NCBI GenBank assembly: GCA_014885115.2 | Contig: WKLE02000754.1 | Coordinates: forward strand, 1 to 17,951 | Direction of reading: 5' to 3' | From: Asterionellopsis glacialis | Taxonomy: Eukaryota > Bacillariophyta > Plagiogrammaphyceae > Rhaphoneidales > Asterionellopsidaceae | DNA length: 17,951 bases | Part shown: piece after piece, positions 1-9,057 of the stretch | Layout: each line of letters starts with the position of its first letter | Numbering within the stretch: position 1 is the first letter of the stretch | Program-made: the position numbers and the translations under genes | The notes under the pieces: model-generated | Told to the model about the DNA's origin: nothing | Seen by the model: only the letters and a program-made list of their open reading frames with translations | Databases searched by the model: none

Positions 1-81
1 TGTGGCAGCGCCAAATGAAGATCACGATTTTGATGGACGTATCATGATGAAGAGAATTAGTAAAAGAAGAAAGACAACAAG

Positions 82-927
82 GGCCATCTAATCCTTTCTA
101 ATTCTATCACAATGACTTGCGCCAACAACCTTCCCCCAAGTCATCCCGTCCGCCGTCTCTTGACTATCTTCACCTTTCGCACCAACAAAATTAATGATCA
201 GGCCTTTGCTGCTCTTGTTCCCGAAGTCAGCACTTTGCACCGTGCTACTTCTTTCACTTATCCCGCTTTGGTGAAGGTGTTCGAGGAATCTTACAGGTCA
301 TCGACTGTGTTTGAACCTTTCTGTGACAAAAAAATCATTCCAGAACTCCAGACACTTGCTGATGAGGGAAAATTCCCGTACTATTCTGAAGGGAACACAT
401 ACTTTGAAATTGTCCGCAAGTTTGTGAAGGAGTGGCTTGCCAAAGCAGGCCCTGCTGTGAGTGATGATGCCACTAAAGCATTCTACAAAGAACTTCAGAC
501 TATGAACAAGGGTCAGGCATATGAACTCCCAGATTTTTCGGAAGAAGCTCTGGTAAGTGTGATCTCACAAGCAATCTTCTATGTAACTGCGATGCACGAG
601 ATTGTCGGAACTATCATTGACTATGCTCGCGTCCCAAATGGTGCTGCCACCCGGCTCATTGAAGGTGGTGTGGAGGCGGATGCCCAAGCATTCCTCGACA
701 ACTTGATCATTGTTTCTGTGACAGGGCTCAAAATGCCGAAACTCATGAAACCATTTGATGAGTTCTTCGGAAATGATGGAGCACCTGCTTGGGAGAAAGA
801 GATTTGGAAGAATTTTGTAGAGGACATGAAAGTGCAGTCTAAGGCTGTTCAAGAGGCTGATGCGAAGAGGGTTGTTCAGTTCAAGTTTTTTGATCCGGCT
901 CTATTCGAGTGCTCTATTTCTGTTTAG
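82..927 (+). CDS. Lipoxygenase-like protein, C-terminal part (5' part missing or lost)
   Basis: This reads as the C-terminal half of a lipoxygenase (LOX), an iron dioxygenase that oxidises polyunsaturated fatty acids to hydroperoxides (oxylipin pathway). The stretch GHL...LPPSHPVRRLL aligns by eye with the animal LOX segment around GHL...LPSIHPIFKL. YYSEGNTYFEIVRKFVKEWL resembles the LOX helix before the active site. H162 (counted from the ATG at 112) in AMHEIVG sits where the third iron-ligand His lies; the usual Asn four residues later is Gly. The C-terminus PALFECSISV has the spacing of the plant ending PSRIPNSISI, so the terminal Val would supply the carboxylate ligand normally given by Ile. 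The first ATG is at 112, but LOX-like residues continue upstream to about 82, and stops lie in frame at 58 and 61. An exon therefore probably starts near 64-82 after an intron. The H-x4-H motif is not visible. Family call good; 5' structure unresolved; a pseudogene is possible. Confidence 0.72.
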   Translation, partial: GHLILSNSITMTCANNLPPSHPVRRLLTIFTFRTNKINDQAFAALVPEVSTLHRATSFTYPALVKVFEESYRSSTVFEPFCDKKIIPELQTLADEGKFPYYSEGNTYFEIVRKFVKEWLAKAGPAVSDDATKAFYKELQTMNKGQAYELPDFSEEALVSVISQAIFYVTAMHEIVGTIIDYARVPNGAATRLIEGGVEADAQAFLDNLIIVSVTGLKMPKLMKPFDEFFGNDGAPAWEKEIWKNFVEDMKVQSKAVQEADAKRVVQFKFFDPALFECSISV

Positions 928-1418
928 AAGATTGCACTGATTGATGCGAGAACAAGTGAAATTGATCTGTCCGAACGGAATTACCAGCCCCCCAAAAATC
1001 CTTTGTCCATAATAAACAAATAACCGTCGTCCATTTGTAGCCATAATATTTACATAATAATATGATATTGTGCGGAAACCCAATTTGACTATATCTTTTC
1101 ACTATGAATTACTACTGTATTGCCTTTTGTGTTTGTAGGTGATATTGTTTTTATTCTTTTCTATCAACGACAATGACGGGAAATGTAAAGAAAAACAGTC
1201 AAATTGAGGATTGCCATAGTTATGTAGCCACCATGCGGGAATAAAATCCTATAATATCTGTTATCCTCTAGAGAGTAATAGTTGTCGATAGATGTTGGCA
1301 CTGTATCTATTCTTCATACCCCAACTGAAATCCAAAGGAGATAACATCGTAAAACACATCTTTCACGACTGCATTCTTTATTAGTAAAGAAGAAAAGGTC
1401 TCCTTTGCTTATTTTTGG
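928..1418. other. Convergent 3' spacer between lipoxygenase-like gene and TAPT1-like gene
   Basis: No credible gene is visible in this A/T-rich stretch. It should hold the 3' UTRs of the flanking convergent genes. An AATAAA-type signal overlaps AATAAACAAATAA near 1011-1023 on the + strand, which suits the end of the lipoxygenase-like transcript. Short ORFs on the minus strand here (about 60 residues) have no domain signal. Confidence 0.5.
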
Positions 1419-3956
1419 CTAATCTTTCTTTTTCTTTGCTTTTCCAGCAGGTGACATCAGTAAAAGTTGTGGTGCATTTTGCAGTTTTTCTTCTGCAACC
1501 TTATTCAAAAGTGAACCTGATATTATCTTTAATACCACTAGGAAACACCATACGACTGCCATAACATACGTAAGGGAATAACCAAATAATTGTCCACCCA
1601 AATACCGTGCAGCCTCACTTAAATATCGTGCCATGACACAAACCAGTGGGATTTGGGGTAAGCCTATACGTTTGACAACTGCATGGGAATGATCTAAATT
1701 AACACCCTCGTGACCAATACCGGTGACATCACCAGCCAACAACAAACCATACTCAGGGTATACACCCGATTTGATAAAGTTAAATTTCGTAATGAAGGAA
1801 TGTTTAATCCAATCACTAAAGAGTTCTGTCAAATATACCAAACAACACATTTCTAAAAATCCGTATACCATCCGTTGAGACATACCCTGACACATATTGA
1901 GTGCCAATACCAAGGCAAGGAACAATGCCAATTTGAATCGTTCACATATATCACTAGTTGTGATCTTGAATAAAGCTTGTTTGTTGTATTTCTTAAAGAC
2001 AGTGGATTTGATTTCTGCAAAGTTCCCACCAATCAGCAATGATAACAATGCTTGGTCGGATGAATTCATGGCAACATTCAACGTAGCTACATGTACAAAT
2101 AATAACCATGTATGGATGGTGGCGTATACCAGAACAACACCAAAGCTAACAAACCAGCGGACACTACCTGGACGTCGTGTTGTATTCCAATACAAACTAT
2201 CCAAACAATCTTGTCCAAGAGAACACATGAGACGATCGAACACTTCTACAATAGCCAATAACAGGTACAACTTTAACATAGCTTGTCCACGAATCCAATG
2301 ATATAGCTTCCCGATGGAGATAGGTAGAAGGATATAATAATAGACAAAGAAGATGATGATGACAGAAATGACTTGATACAAATGTCTTCGATGAAATTTG
2401 TATGGATTAGGTTCTCCTGTCGTTGTTGTGGTTGTGGTTGCTGGCTTCGTGGTTGTTGTGATATCCCAAATTGCTGTTCCTATACCTAAACAACAACTCC
2501 ATACAAATCGTATAGGTAATATAGTTATAGAATATAAAAAGCAATCCAAACATATCCAGAATCCAAATGCTAACAATATTTCCACTTGTTTGGGAACACG
2601 GACAAATTCTTCCATTTGACGATCCACATCTTGATTTGTATCTTGATAGGAATTTAAATAATCTAACCATGTTTTTCGTACATCTTTGTTGGTGTTTGTG
2701 GTGGTGCTATTGGGGGTAGTCGTTGCTGCAATGGAAGATGATGAATCATCTGTAGCAGTATTATTTTTGTTATTTGTTGTTGCTTGTTCAGTATTGTTGT
2801 TTTTGGATTCTTTGTTGTTGTTCAAACAGGTAGAAGACATAGGAACAACATTGTTAGCACCGCTGACAGTAGTAGTAGCAGCAAGTGGATGACTCAATAA
2901 TGCAACAGATGGTAATCCTTCCTTTACCTTACCATTCTTGGTATTGATGGAAGTTGATAAGCCACTCGTAGTTGTGGATTTCATAGATATCTCTGTGTTT
3001 GTATCTGTTGCTGTTGTTGATATGGTCTCATTTGCAGTTGTTGCAGCTTTGGGTGGTGGTACATGTTCCATTAATACATGCATAGCCAATGGTGGTGCTG
3101 GTGGTGGATAATCATGTCCACGTCCAATTGTATTGCTAGGTGATGAAAATGGTGATGTACCCAAGATAACATGACTTAATCGTCGATGGTGATCACCCAA
3201 GGGATGATTTTGTTCAGGTGGTTCTGGATGTGGAGATTCTAAATGCGGATAATGATTTGATTCATGATGGGTCGTATCGTCATGATCAATACCATCATTC
3301 CTATTTTGTGTAGGTGTAGATGTTCCTGATCCTGATGTGATTCTTGCTAATGGTGGTGATACATTACGTGATTGCATGGGAGGTGTCATGGGTCTTCGTA
3401 TTAAATTAGAAAAGGAAGAATTTTGAGATGATAAAGCTTGGGATGCTTGAAGTAATCTAGACAATGTAGCAAGTTGTGATTCTAATTCAATGACACGCTC
3501 TTCTAAATCTTTTTCGCGACGTGGTAATCGTATACTATCTTGCATAGGTATAGGTGGTGAATCATCTTGTTCATTGGTATTTTGTTTTGTTTTCTTTGTA
3601 GAATGAATTGGACTATGAATCACAGGAGGTGATGGTGGTGTTCTTGAATGTTCTTCTTGCTCTTGCTGTTGTTTCTGTTGCTGTTGCTGCTGCTGTGGAT
3701 TGCTCATAGCGGATGCAATTTTTTTGGAAATTATTCTATTTTGATTCGTCATCGTCGTAGATTTACTACTACCGTCATTCTCAGGATTTCCCGTTGTTGT
3801 TTTTGTTGTTGTTGTTGTTGACAATGAATTTCCCAACATGGAAGGTGGTGATGGTGTAGGACGTGATGATCGTTGCGAATGATTACTTGATGATTCATCT
3901 AAAGGTAAACCTAAATCAGATGAACTTTCAGGACTTGTTCGACATGGCGCTACCAT
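1419..3956 (-). CDS. TAPT1-family multi-pass ER membrane protein
   Basis: TAPT1 proteins (human TAPT1, yeast Emp65, plant POD1) are multi-pass ER membrane proteins linked to ER protein handling, secretion and ciliary or developmental phenotypes. The C-terminal half, from about residue 450, carries the family signature: RVPKQVEILLAFGFW, LDCFLYSITILPIRF, YHWIRGQAMLKLYLL, EVFDRLMCSLGQDCLDSLYW, and NFAEIKSTVFKKYNK followed by several hydrophobic helices. The protein ends AKKKKD, which fits a cytosolic KKXX ER-retrieval signal. The N-terminal 450 residues are low complexity (Ser/Thr/Asn/Pro, a Gln-rich run) with a short coiled coil (EKDLEERVIELESQLATL). I chose the ATG at 3956 (MVAPCRTS), giving 845 residues. 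The frame stays open to 4130, but that extension runs through a GA repeat and looks like 5' UTR. No intron is needed in the conserved part. A weak 5'-UTR intron (donor GTAAGC at 4091, acceptor at 3973) is possible. Confidence 0.9.
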   Translation of the reverse strand: MVAPCRTSPESSSDLGLPLDESSSNHSQRSSRPTPSPPSMLGNSLSTTTTTKTTTGNPENDGSSKSTTMTNQNRIISKKIASAMSNPQQQQQQQKQQQEQEEHSRTPPSPPVIHSPIHSTKKTKQNTNEQDDSPPIPMQDSIRLPRREKDLEERVIELESQLATLSRLLQASQALSSQNSSFSNLIRRPMTPPMQSRNVSPPLARITSGSGTSTPTQNRNDGIDHDDTTHHESNHYPHLESPHPEPPEQNHPLGDHHRRLSHVILGTSPFSSPSNTIGRGHDYPPPAPPLAMHVLMEHVPPPKAATTANETISTTATDTNTEISMKSTTTSGLSTSINTKNGKVKEGLPSVALLSHPLAATTTVSGANNVVPMSSTCLNNNKESKNNNTEQATTNNKNNTATDDSSSSIAATTTPNSTTTNTNKDVRKTWLDYLNSYQDTNQDVDRQMEEFVRVPKQVEILLAFGFWICLDCFLYSITILPIRFVWSCCLGIGTAIWDITTTTKPATTTTTTTGEPNPYKFHRRHLYQVISVIIIFFVYYYILLPISIGKLYHWIRGQAMLKLYLLLAIVEVFDRLMCSLGQDCLDSLYWNTTRRPGSVRWFVSFGVVLVYATIHTWLLFVHVATLNVAMNSSDQALLSLLIGGNFAEIKSTVFKKYNKQALFKITTSDICERFKLALFLALVLALNMCQGMSQRMVYGFLEMCCLVYLTELFSDWIKHSFITKFNFIKSGVYPEYGLLLAGDVTGIGHEGVNLDHSHAVVKRIGLPQIPLVCVMARYLSEAARYLGGQLFGYSLTYVMAVVWCFLVVLKIISGSLLNKVAEEKLQNAPQLLLMSPAGKAKKKKD

Positions 3957-4034
3957 TATAATGTTGCAGTCACTTTTTGTTTTTATATACAATATGTTGT
4001 GGTTGACATGGATGAAAAAGGCGTGTAATGACAC

Positions 4035-4052
4035 GAGAGAGAGAGAGAGAGA
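4035..4052. repeat. (GA)9 microsatellite
   Basis: Nine uninterrupted GA dinucleotides. It lies about 80-95 bp upstream of the chosen TAPT1-like start, and reads as a CT tract on the coding strand. It probably belongs to the 5' UTR, core promoter or a 5'-UTR intron. Confidence 0.9.
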
Positions 4053-4517
4053 ATGAAATGGAGTAACGGAGAGAAACAACAGAATGCTTACTCTTCTTTT
4101 TTGCTCGTGCTCCAGCGTGAGAGCTAGCAAGCTCGAACGCGTCCGTGGAGACCGGTGACACTTTCTGTTGATTGTTCTGTGCTAGCTGTTTGAGAAAACA
4201 AAATTTGATGGACGGTGCACGACGGATGCATGACAAACAGTCATTATGTACGTACAGATAGACAGACAGTACGAGATTTATTCATTAAATGCCAAGTATC
4301 GATATTCATCTTGTGCACGTATATTTTAATACAATTGAATATATGGAACATTCTATAGTAAAAAACTTTGTGAACAGGAGCAAACAAATCAAAGATGTAA
4401 CACGTGGAAGTTATCAAGGTGATGAGGCCAGACGAGAAACTTTTGTTGTGGTGTAAAAAAAATAATCGCTGAGAAACGATGACATCATGTGCCATGCATG
4501 ACTCACGTTGAATCAAA

Positions 4518-4523
4518 TGACGT
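4518..4523 (+). promoter_or_regulatory. TGACGT element (CRE/bZIP-type core)
   Basis: The sequence reads TGACGTGG. In the diatom Phaeodactylum tricornutum, TGACGT motifs act as CO2/cAMP-responsive elements bound by bZIP factors. A six-base match is expected by chance, so function rests only on its pairing with the opposed copy about 165 bp away in the same divergent promoter. Confidence 0.3.
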
Positions 4524-4682
4524 GGCTTCATCCGTCCATTCTGATATATTTCTTGAAAAAAATTTACCTGGTAAATAGAATACAACATGGTTATCTCGTT
4601 AAAATAGAGGAGGGTTAATTACCTTATGATACTACTCGAACTAAATAGAAATATAGATAATTAAGGGACCTTCAACTTGTGA

Positions 4683-4692
4683 TGACACGTCA
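4683..4692 (-). promoter_or_regulatory. TGACACGTCA element (contains ACGTCA, the reverse of TGACGT)
   Basis: An imperfect palindrome with an ACGT core; its right part is an exact ACGTCA. It is about 400 bp upstream of the K+ channel start and inverted relative to the TGACGT at 4518. A bZIP site is possible, but this is inferred from the motif alone. Confidence 0.3.
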
Positions 4693-5087
4693 CTCGCAAA
4701 CATGTTCGCTGATTCTGCAAAGTGAACTGTCGTGCAATGACAGCGTATCAATTTCTGGAGTGAGAGAACCAACCAAACCCATTGTGACATTCAAAGAGTA
4801 TCGCATGTTGGCGTTTCTGTTCTGATTCAGAACGCAAAGCAGAGCGTTCACTAAAGTCACACAGAAGTTCCGGAGGCACAGGAATAATAACCGAAATCAA
4901 CTTCCTTCTTTTCAACGAAGAACGTCGTCTTGTGCGTGTAACGGTACAATCTTTCCAACCGCAGAACGAAAAACAATCCTCTACACTGATCAGATACATT
5001 CAACTTGCTGAGGAAAAAAATTACAAAAATTGCAGAAATCGAAATCATACACATTTGTTCTCTTGACGGATTCGGAAAATTTAAAAA

Positions 5088-6728
5088 ATGAATTTCATGA
5101 CATTTAATCAAACGATATCATTCCAATTTCTATTAATGTGTTTTGTTACTATCAGAACACATCATCATCAAAATACTGTTGTGACAGCAGCATTCACAAC
5201 GACGACGACGACGACGACGACACTAGCATCATTGTCTACTTTGGCAAGATTTAGGAGTCATACCACCAGTAGAAAAGGTGGGACACAAAAAGTGGTATCC
5301 ACTGAACCACCCATTGTTCAAAGAACCTCATCTCTTCTATTATCCCAGTCCTCATCATGGATAGGCAGCAGCTCTACGAATAGACAACAAAACAAAATCA
5401 AATCTTCTTCTACCAGAACATTGAGAAATACTACAAATTCATCCTCTGTAACTACTGCATTATTTCCTTCGAAGCCTGCATTTGCCAACAACAAGAACAT
5501 CAAGGAGGAAGATTCGTCGGCAACATCATTTTCGGTTGCTGCTGCTCCTACACGACAACAACAGCAACAGCAGCAACTGCAAGATTCAATACAAGAATCA
5601 GAACCATCTTATATATTACCATTTTCCAAAGATGTGACTACCATACTTAAAAAGCCACGTGTAGAAGTATTTGTGGGTATGTTAGTATTATTGTCCTCCT
5701 TACTGGCAGCCTTATCAACGATTGATGAAATGCCTTTGCTATATAAGGAGTTTCTTTTGGTAGTGGAAGATATGATTACCTATATATTTGCATTAGAATT
5801 TGTAATGAGATGGTATTCATCAGTAGGTTCCAAAGAAACTTCCGTGACTGGATACTTGGCCAAACCATTGGTAGGTGTAGATATCCTTGTTGTGATACTA
5901 CCTCTACTATTACCTTTGATACCCTACAATCCAAGCTTTACAGGGTTCTTGAATGATTTACCATTGACTTGGTTAATGAGTAATACAGCACTCATTAATT
6001 TACGATTGTTACGAATCTTACGATTACAACGGGTATTGGTAAATCCTGAATCATTTCAAAAGTTTTTAAATGCCTTGGGTATTGAAGAGAATTTCGTCGT
6101 AACACAACCCTATCAATTAGATTTGGCAAGAGTATTGTTGAGTATATTTACATTACTGAGTGTTGCATCAGGTTTGATCTATACAGCGGAACATGGGGTA
6201 AATCCTGCATTTCCGAATTATTTTACAGCTCTGTACTTTGGTTTAACAACATTAACGACTGTTGGATTTGGTGATATTACACCCATTACGCCTGAAGGTA
6301 AATTGGTTGTGTGCGGTAGTATTTTAGCAGGTGTGGCAATTATTCCAGCACAAACAGCTAGTTTGGTGGAAGCTTTACTGGCAGGCCAAAAAGTGGAACG
6401 GAAACGAAAGGAATCATTAGTAGATGATACCAATGAATCATCAATGGTAATGGAAAACACTAGTATCCAAGAACCATCATCGTCCGTGTTGAATGGTGAA
6501 GCATTAGATTTGACTACGCAAGCAATGGTATCAAAGACAACAACTATGCCGATAGCGGCAGATACTTCCGCGACAAAAGCAAAGTCTGCGTCACCTGAAA
6601 CAACAACAATTAGAGGACGGCAACCACAAGATGGTATGATTGATACAAAAACAATGTGTGATAGTTGTGGTGCATCCTTTCACTGGTCAAGTGCGGCTTA
6701 TTGTTGGTCGTGTGGGTCCAAACTCTAG
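5088..6728 (+). CDS. Six-TM voltage-gated-type K+ channel, probably plastid-targeted, with C-terminal zinc ribbon
   Basis: A 546-residue channel subunit of the six-helix K+ channel type, expected to form tetramers. S1 is about 192-214, S2 about 228-247, S3 about 262-280. S4 (302-317, LINLRLLRILRLQRVL) has Arg at every third position (306, 309, 312, 315), the voltage-sensor pattern. S5 is about 346-366. The pore holds TTVGFGD (390-396), the K+ selectivity filter, and S6 is about 405-425. The N-terminus has a hydrophobic signal-peptide-like segment ending VVTAA|F36, followed by a Thr/Ser/Arg-rich stretch. This fits the ASAF-type bipartite presequence of diatom plastid proteins. A Thr run (37-45) and Gln tract precede S1. 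The tail ends with CDSC (524-527) and CWSC (539-542), a four-Cys zinc ribbon. Cyanobacterial and thylakoid K+ channels are the functional analogy; location is inferred. No introns are apparent. Confidence 0.9.
   Translation: MNFMTFNQTISFQFLLMCFVTIRTHHHQNTVVTAAFTTTTTTTTTLASLSTLARFRSHTTSRKGGTQKVVSTEPPIVQRTSSLLLSQSSSWIGSSSTNRQQNKIKSSSTRTLRNTTNSSSVTTALFPSKPAFANNKNIKEEDSSATSFSVAAAPTRQQQQQQQLQDSIQESEPSYILPFSKDVTTILKKPRVEVFVGMLVLLSSLLAALSTIDEMPLLYKEFLLVVEDMITYIFALEFVMRWYSSVGSKETSVTGYLAKPLVGVDILVVILPLLLPLIPYNPSFTGFLNDLPLTWLMSNTALINLRLLRILRLQRVLVNPESFQKFLNALGIEENFVVTQPYQLDLARVLLSIFTLLSVASGLIYTAEHGVNPAFPNYFTALYFGLTTLTTVGFGDITPITPEGKLVVCGSILAGVAIIPAQTASLVEALLAGQKVERKRKESLVDDTNESSMVMENTSIQEPSSSVLNGEALDLTTQAMVSKTTTMPIAADTSATKAKSASPETTTIRGRQPQDGMIDTKTMCDSCGASFHWSSAAYCWSCGSKL
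5198..5222 (+). repeat. (ACG)n trinucleotide run coding for Thr
   Basis: A run of about seven ACG codons flanked by ACA codons encodes nine Thr directly after the putative signal-peptide cleavage site of the channel. Copy number may vary between strains without shifting the frame. Confidence 0.8.
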
Positions 6729-6998
6729 AAAGCCTAGCGATTTAAATTCCATTGAAAGAATGTAGTTTTATACTTTATAGAAACAAGGGCCAACAGTTGG
6801 CCTTTGGTCACAACAAGAATCCAAATATAGTCAAGTTTAAAGCATAATAAACCATATTTATTTCGTTTGAAGTAAACAATTTTGTTTTAATGTATGATGA
6901 GGTTCGGACATGATACTTTCCCATAAATCATCGAGCCGACAATATTTTGGTGACTTTGCTCGCTCAGCTAAGGATTCATTGAAGTACAGTACATCTCT
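6729..6998. other. Convergent 3' spacer between K+ channel and MFS gene
   Basis: A 270 bp A/T-rich stretch separating two convergent stop codons. It should hold both 3' UTRs; the transcripts may overlap. No RNA gene or ORF of note is visible. Confidence 0.5.
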
Positions 6999-8561
6999 CT
7001 AAGTCATTTGAATGTATGGTTCATCATGATTTTCTTCTTTATTAGCTACTGCTTTGTCATCGTGATGTGTGTTTGGTGCCAAATGTCCACGTAAACCCAT
7101 TGTCTCTGGCATCATAACACCAAAGAGGATAACTGGAATGATGGAAATAAAAAATGATCCAGTTAAGCTTGCAACATGACCCATGTTTTCAACAATCATT
7201 TGTCCCAAGTAATTCGATAGTGTTGCACCTAATCCAAAAAACGATGCCGATAGTCCCACTGTGAACAAGAGAAGGAATAAAAACGTAAGATTGGCTTACT
7301 ATGAAAGAAGTGTTCCATGCAAATGACAGTACCAAGCAAAGACGCAACATATAAAACTAAAATGAAGTGGATCAGGCAGATACTTACTTAGTACATTGAA
7401 CCGTCCTGATCCAAAGGCAATATCTGCCAATAGGTATGGATGGATCAAACCACATAATCCACCACCAAGACCATCAAAAACTTGTGTAGACAACAAAAAC
7501 GCTTCACCAGCATCTCTCCAATAAATGATAAGTGCACATCGGATGGGTAGGGTAGCAAGTCCTGCCAAGAACAAAGGCTTGCGTCCTACACCACGTGCAG
7601 TCAATTTATCGCCTGCGATGGTCGCAATAGCCATTGTGACTTGTGCAGTTACGATTGCACCTGCAATTAAGGGGATTGCGCTTTTTTTAGGTGATCCATC
7701 ATCATTGTCACCACCCATAAGTTCACCTAGCACCAGCAACACATTTGCATTGGCGAAATGGAAAAAGAATCCAGTAACACACACTACAAATACATTACGA
7801 TCCGCAAACACTTCCCAATATGTAGCAGATTGTTCTTGCAATTCTTGCTGTTCTTGTTCACTGGTAGCATTAGGAGGAGCCACGTCTTCGTCGTCGTAGT
7901 TTTTATCGCTATTTTCAATGTTTTCGACGTGCCCTTGTTCATCTAATGCTAAACCTTTCCCCTTCAAACCACGTCCCATGGCTTGATCACCTTGAGGTAA
8001 ATAACCCACGAATAATACAGCAACCAAAGCAGATGCACCAATAACTAAAAAGCAGTATTTGATGTTGGGATACAGAGCATAGGCAGAACCACCAGCCAAT
8101 AAAGCTGCAACGACAGAACCAATATGTCCCCATAAAATATTCGATGCCATAATAGCATCAAAGTGTTTCGGTCCAAAGTTAGCAAGTGTTAAGGCAGCCA
8201 AACATGGACCAATGAAGGATCCTGCGATGCCCTCCAACACCTTGGTGATAAAAATCAACATATGATCTGTATTACCTGGTCTCACAAATAAAATGGCACT
8301 TGCTGTTAAGGCAGTAGCTACAGATGCTATAGTCAAGAAGATACGTCGATCAATGTTTGTTTTATCCACAATATCACCTGCCCACGGTTGCACCAACAGT
8401 GCAGTCAAGCCCATTAGCGACAATGCTATACCAATACTACCCTCATTCCAACCAATGCCAACTAGATAAATGCCTTGAAATATATTTAGTCCATCTCCCA
8501 ATTCACCCAAAGAAAAGGAAACTAAGGCAAATGCGATTTTTGGTGATAACCAACCAAGCAT
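6999..8561 (-). CDS. Major facilitator superfamily transporter (two exons)
   Basis: A 12-helix MFS carrier of about 477 residues, encoded by 8561-7388 joined to 7258-6999. The motif-A loop between TM2 and TM3 reads WAGDIVDKTNIDRR. The two six-helix halves are separated by a charged cytosolic loop rich in Asp, Glu and Gln, followed by ATYWEVFADRNVFVV at the start of the second half. The last two helices (GLSASFFGLGATLSNYLGQM, then ASLTGSFFISIIPVILFGVM) come from exon 2. I chose the ATG at 8561 (MLGWLSPK) because the longer frame upstream has no ATG before an in-frame TAA. Splicing rebuilds ATG across the junction (phase 1), giving FNVL-MGLSAS. The substrate cannot be read from the sequence; overall style is like bacterial-type MFS_1 carriers. 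No clear plastid presequence. Confidence 0.87.
7259..7387 (-). other. Spliceosomal intron in MFS gene
   Basis: 129 bp on the minus strand with donor A|GTAAGT and acceptor TTGTTCACAG|TG after a pyrimidine-rich stretch. Removing it restores a continuous transporter frame (phase 1); reading through it reaches a stop. Confidence 0.9.
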
Positions 8562-8956
8562 AATTGAAACAAATGATAAATTTTCTTCTTGTGAATGTAC
8601 GGCAATGATTTGTAGTAGCAATCTCGAGATATCTAAAGTGGATCGTGTTCTTTGAAAAGATGCTTAAAATTCGACCTTCTACACCCACGCCAAGACGAGA
8701 ATGGAATGAAGAAACTAAAAACTGTTTTCCTCACTATCTACTGTCTCTCATCAAAAAATGACACCGAGGAAGGGAGGTAGCAAAGGAAACACAAGAAAAA
8801 AAATGTTGCGTGACAGAGATCAAGCAAGATATCCGTTATTACCATTGCGTCCAATCAATTCCAGGACTACCTGATATACTGGATCCTACATCAACATATA
8901 TGTACACAAGATAATATTGTCATGTCGTTTGAACCTTCTTGCTTTGTGGCCCAAGT

Positions 8957-8973
8957 ATTCTCTAGTAGAGAAT
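8957..8973. repeat. Perfect 8+8 palindrome around one base
   Basis: ATTCTCTA-G-TAGAGAAT. It sits just left of the foldback element, in a stretch with other AGTCTC/GAGTCT-like words. It may be the scar or end of an inserted element, or chance. Confidence 0.45.
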
Positions 8974-9057
8974 GTACTCCAAGTAGTCTCGAGGAGTCTA
9001 AGCTATGAAAGTCTCTAATATTATTTATACTCTACATCTGCTAAAATCTACAGTGCA

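Larger units (their letters stand above)
3957..5087. promoter_or_regulatory. Divergent promoter region between TAPT1-like gene and K+ channel gene
   Basis: About 1.1 kb without a convincing gene; ORFs here are short and have no recognisable domain. Because the flanking genes are transcribed away from each other, both promoters and both 5' UTRs must lie here. It contains a GA microsatellite near the TAPT1-like start and two TGACGT-type elements in opposite orientation (4518-4523 and 4687-4692). Confidence 0.55.

Noticed and set aside
1..59. Frame-3 reading WQRQMKITILMD as the W-x10-D part of a lipoxygenase
   Set aside because: Only the W-to-D spacing matches; the AK pair is missing, and a stop follows with no H-x4-H.
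3957..4130. N-terminal extension of the TAPT1-like frame (58 more residues)
   Set aside because: It translates a CT/GA repeat and A/T-rich leader, and a good ATG follows at 3956. Treated as 5' UTR.
3970..4236. 88-residue minus-strand ORF upstream of the TAPT1-like gene
   Set aside because: It starts at TTG, and joining it to the main frame by the possible splice sites gives an early stop.
8562..8621. Longer start for the MFS transporter
   Set aside because: It begins at TTG, there is no ATG before the upstream in-frame stop, and the first ATG at 8561 leads directly into the first helix.
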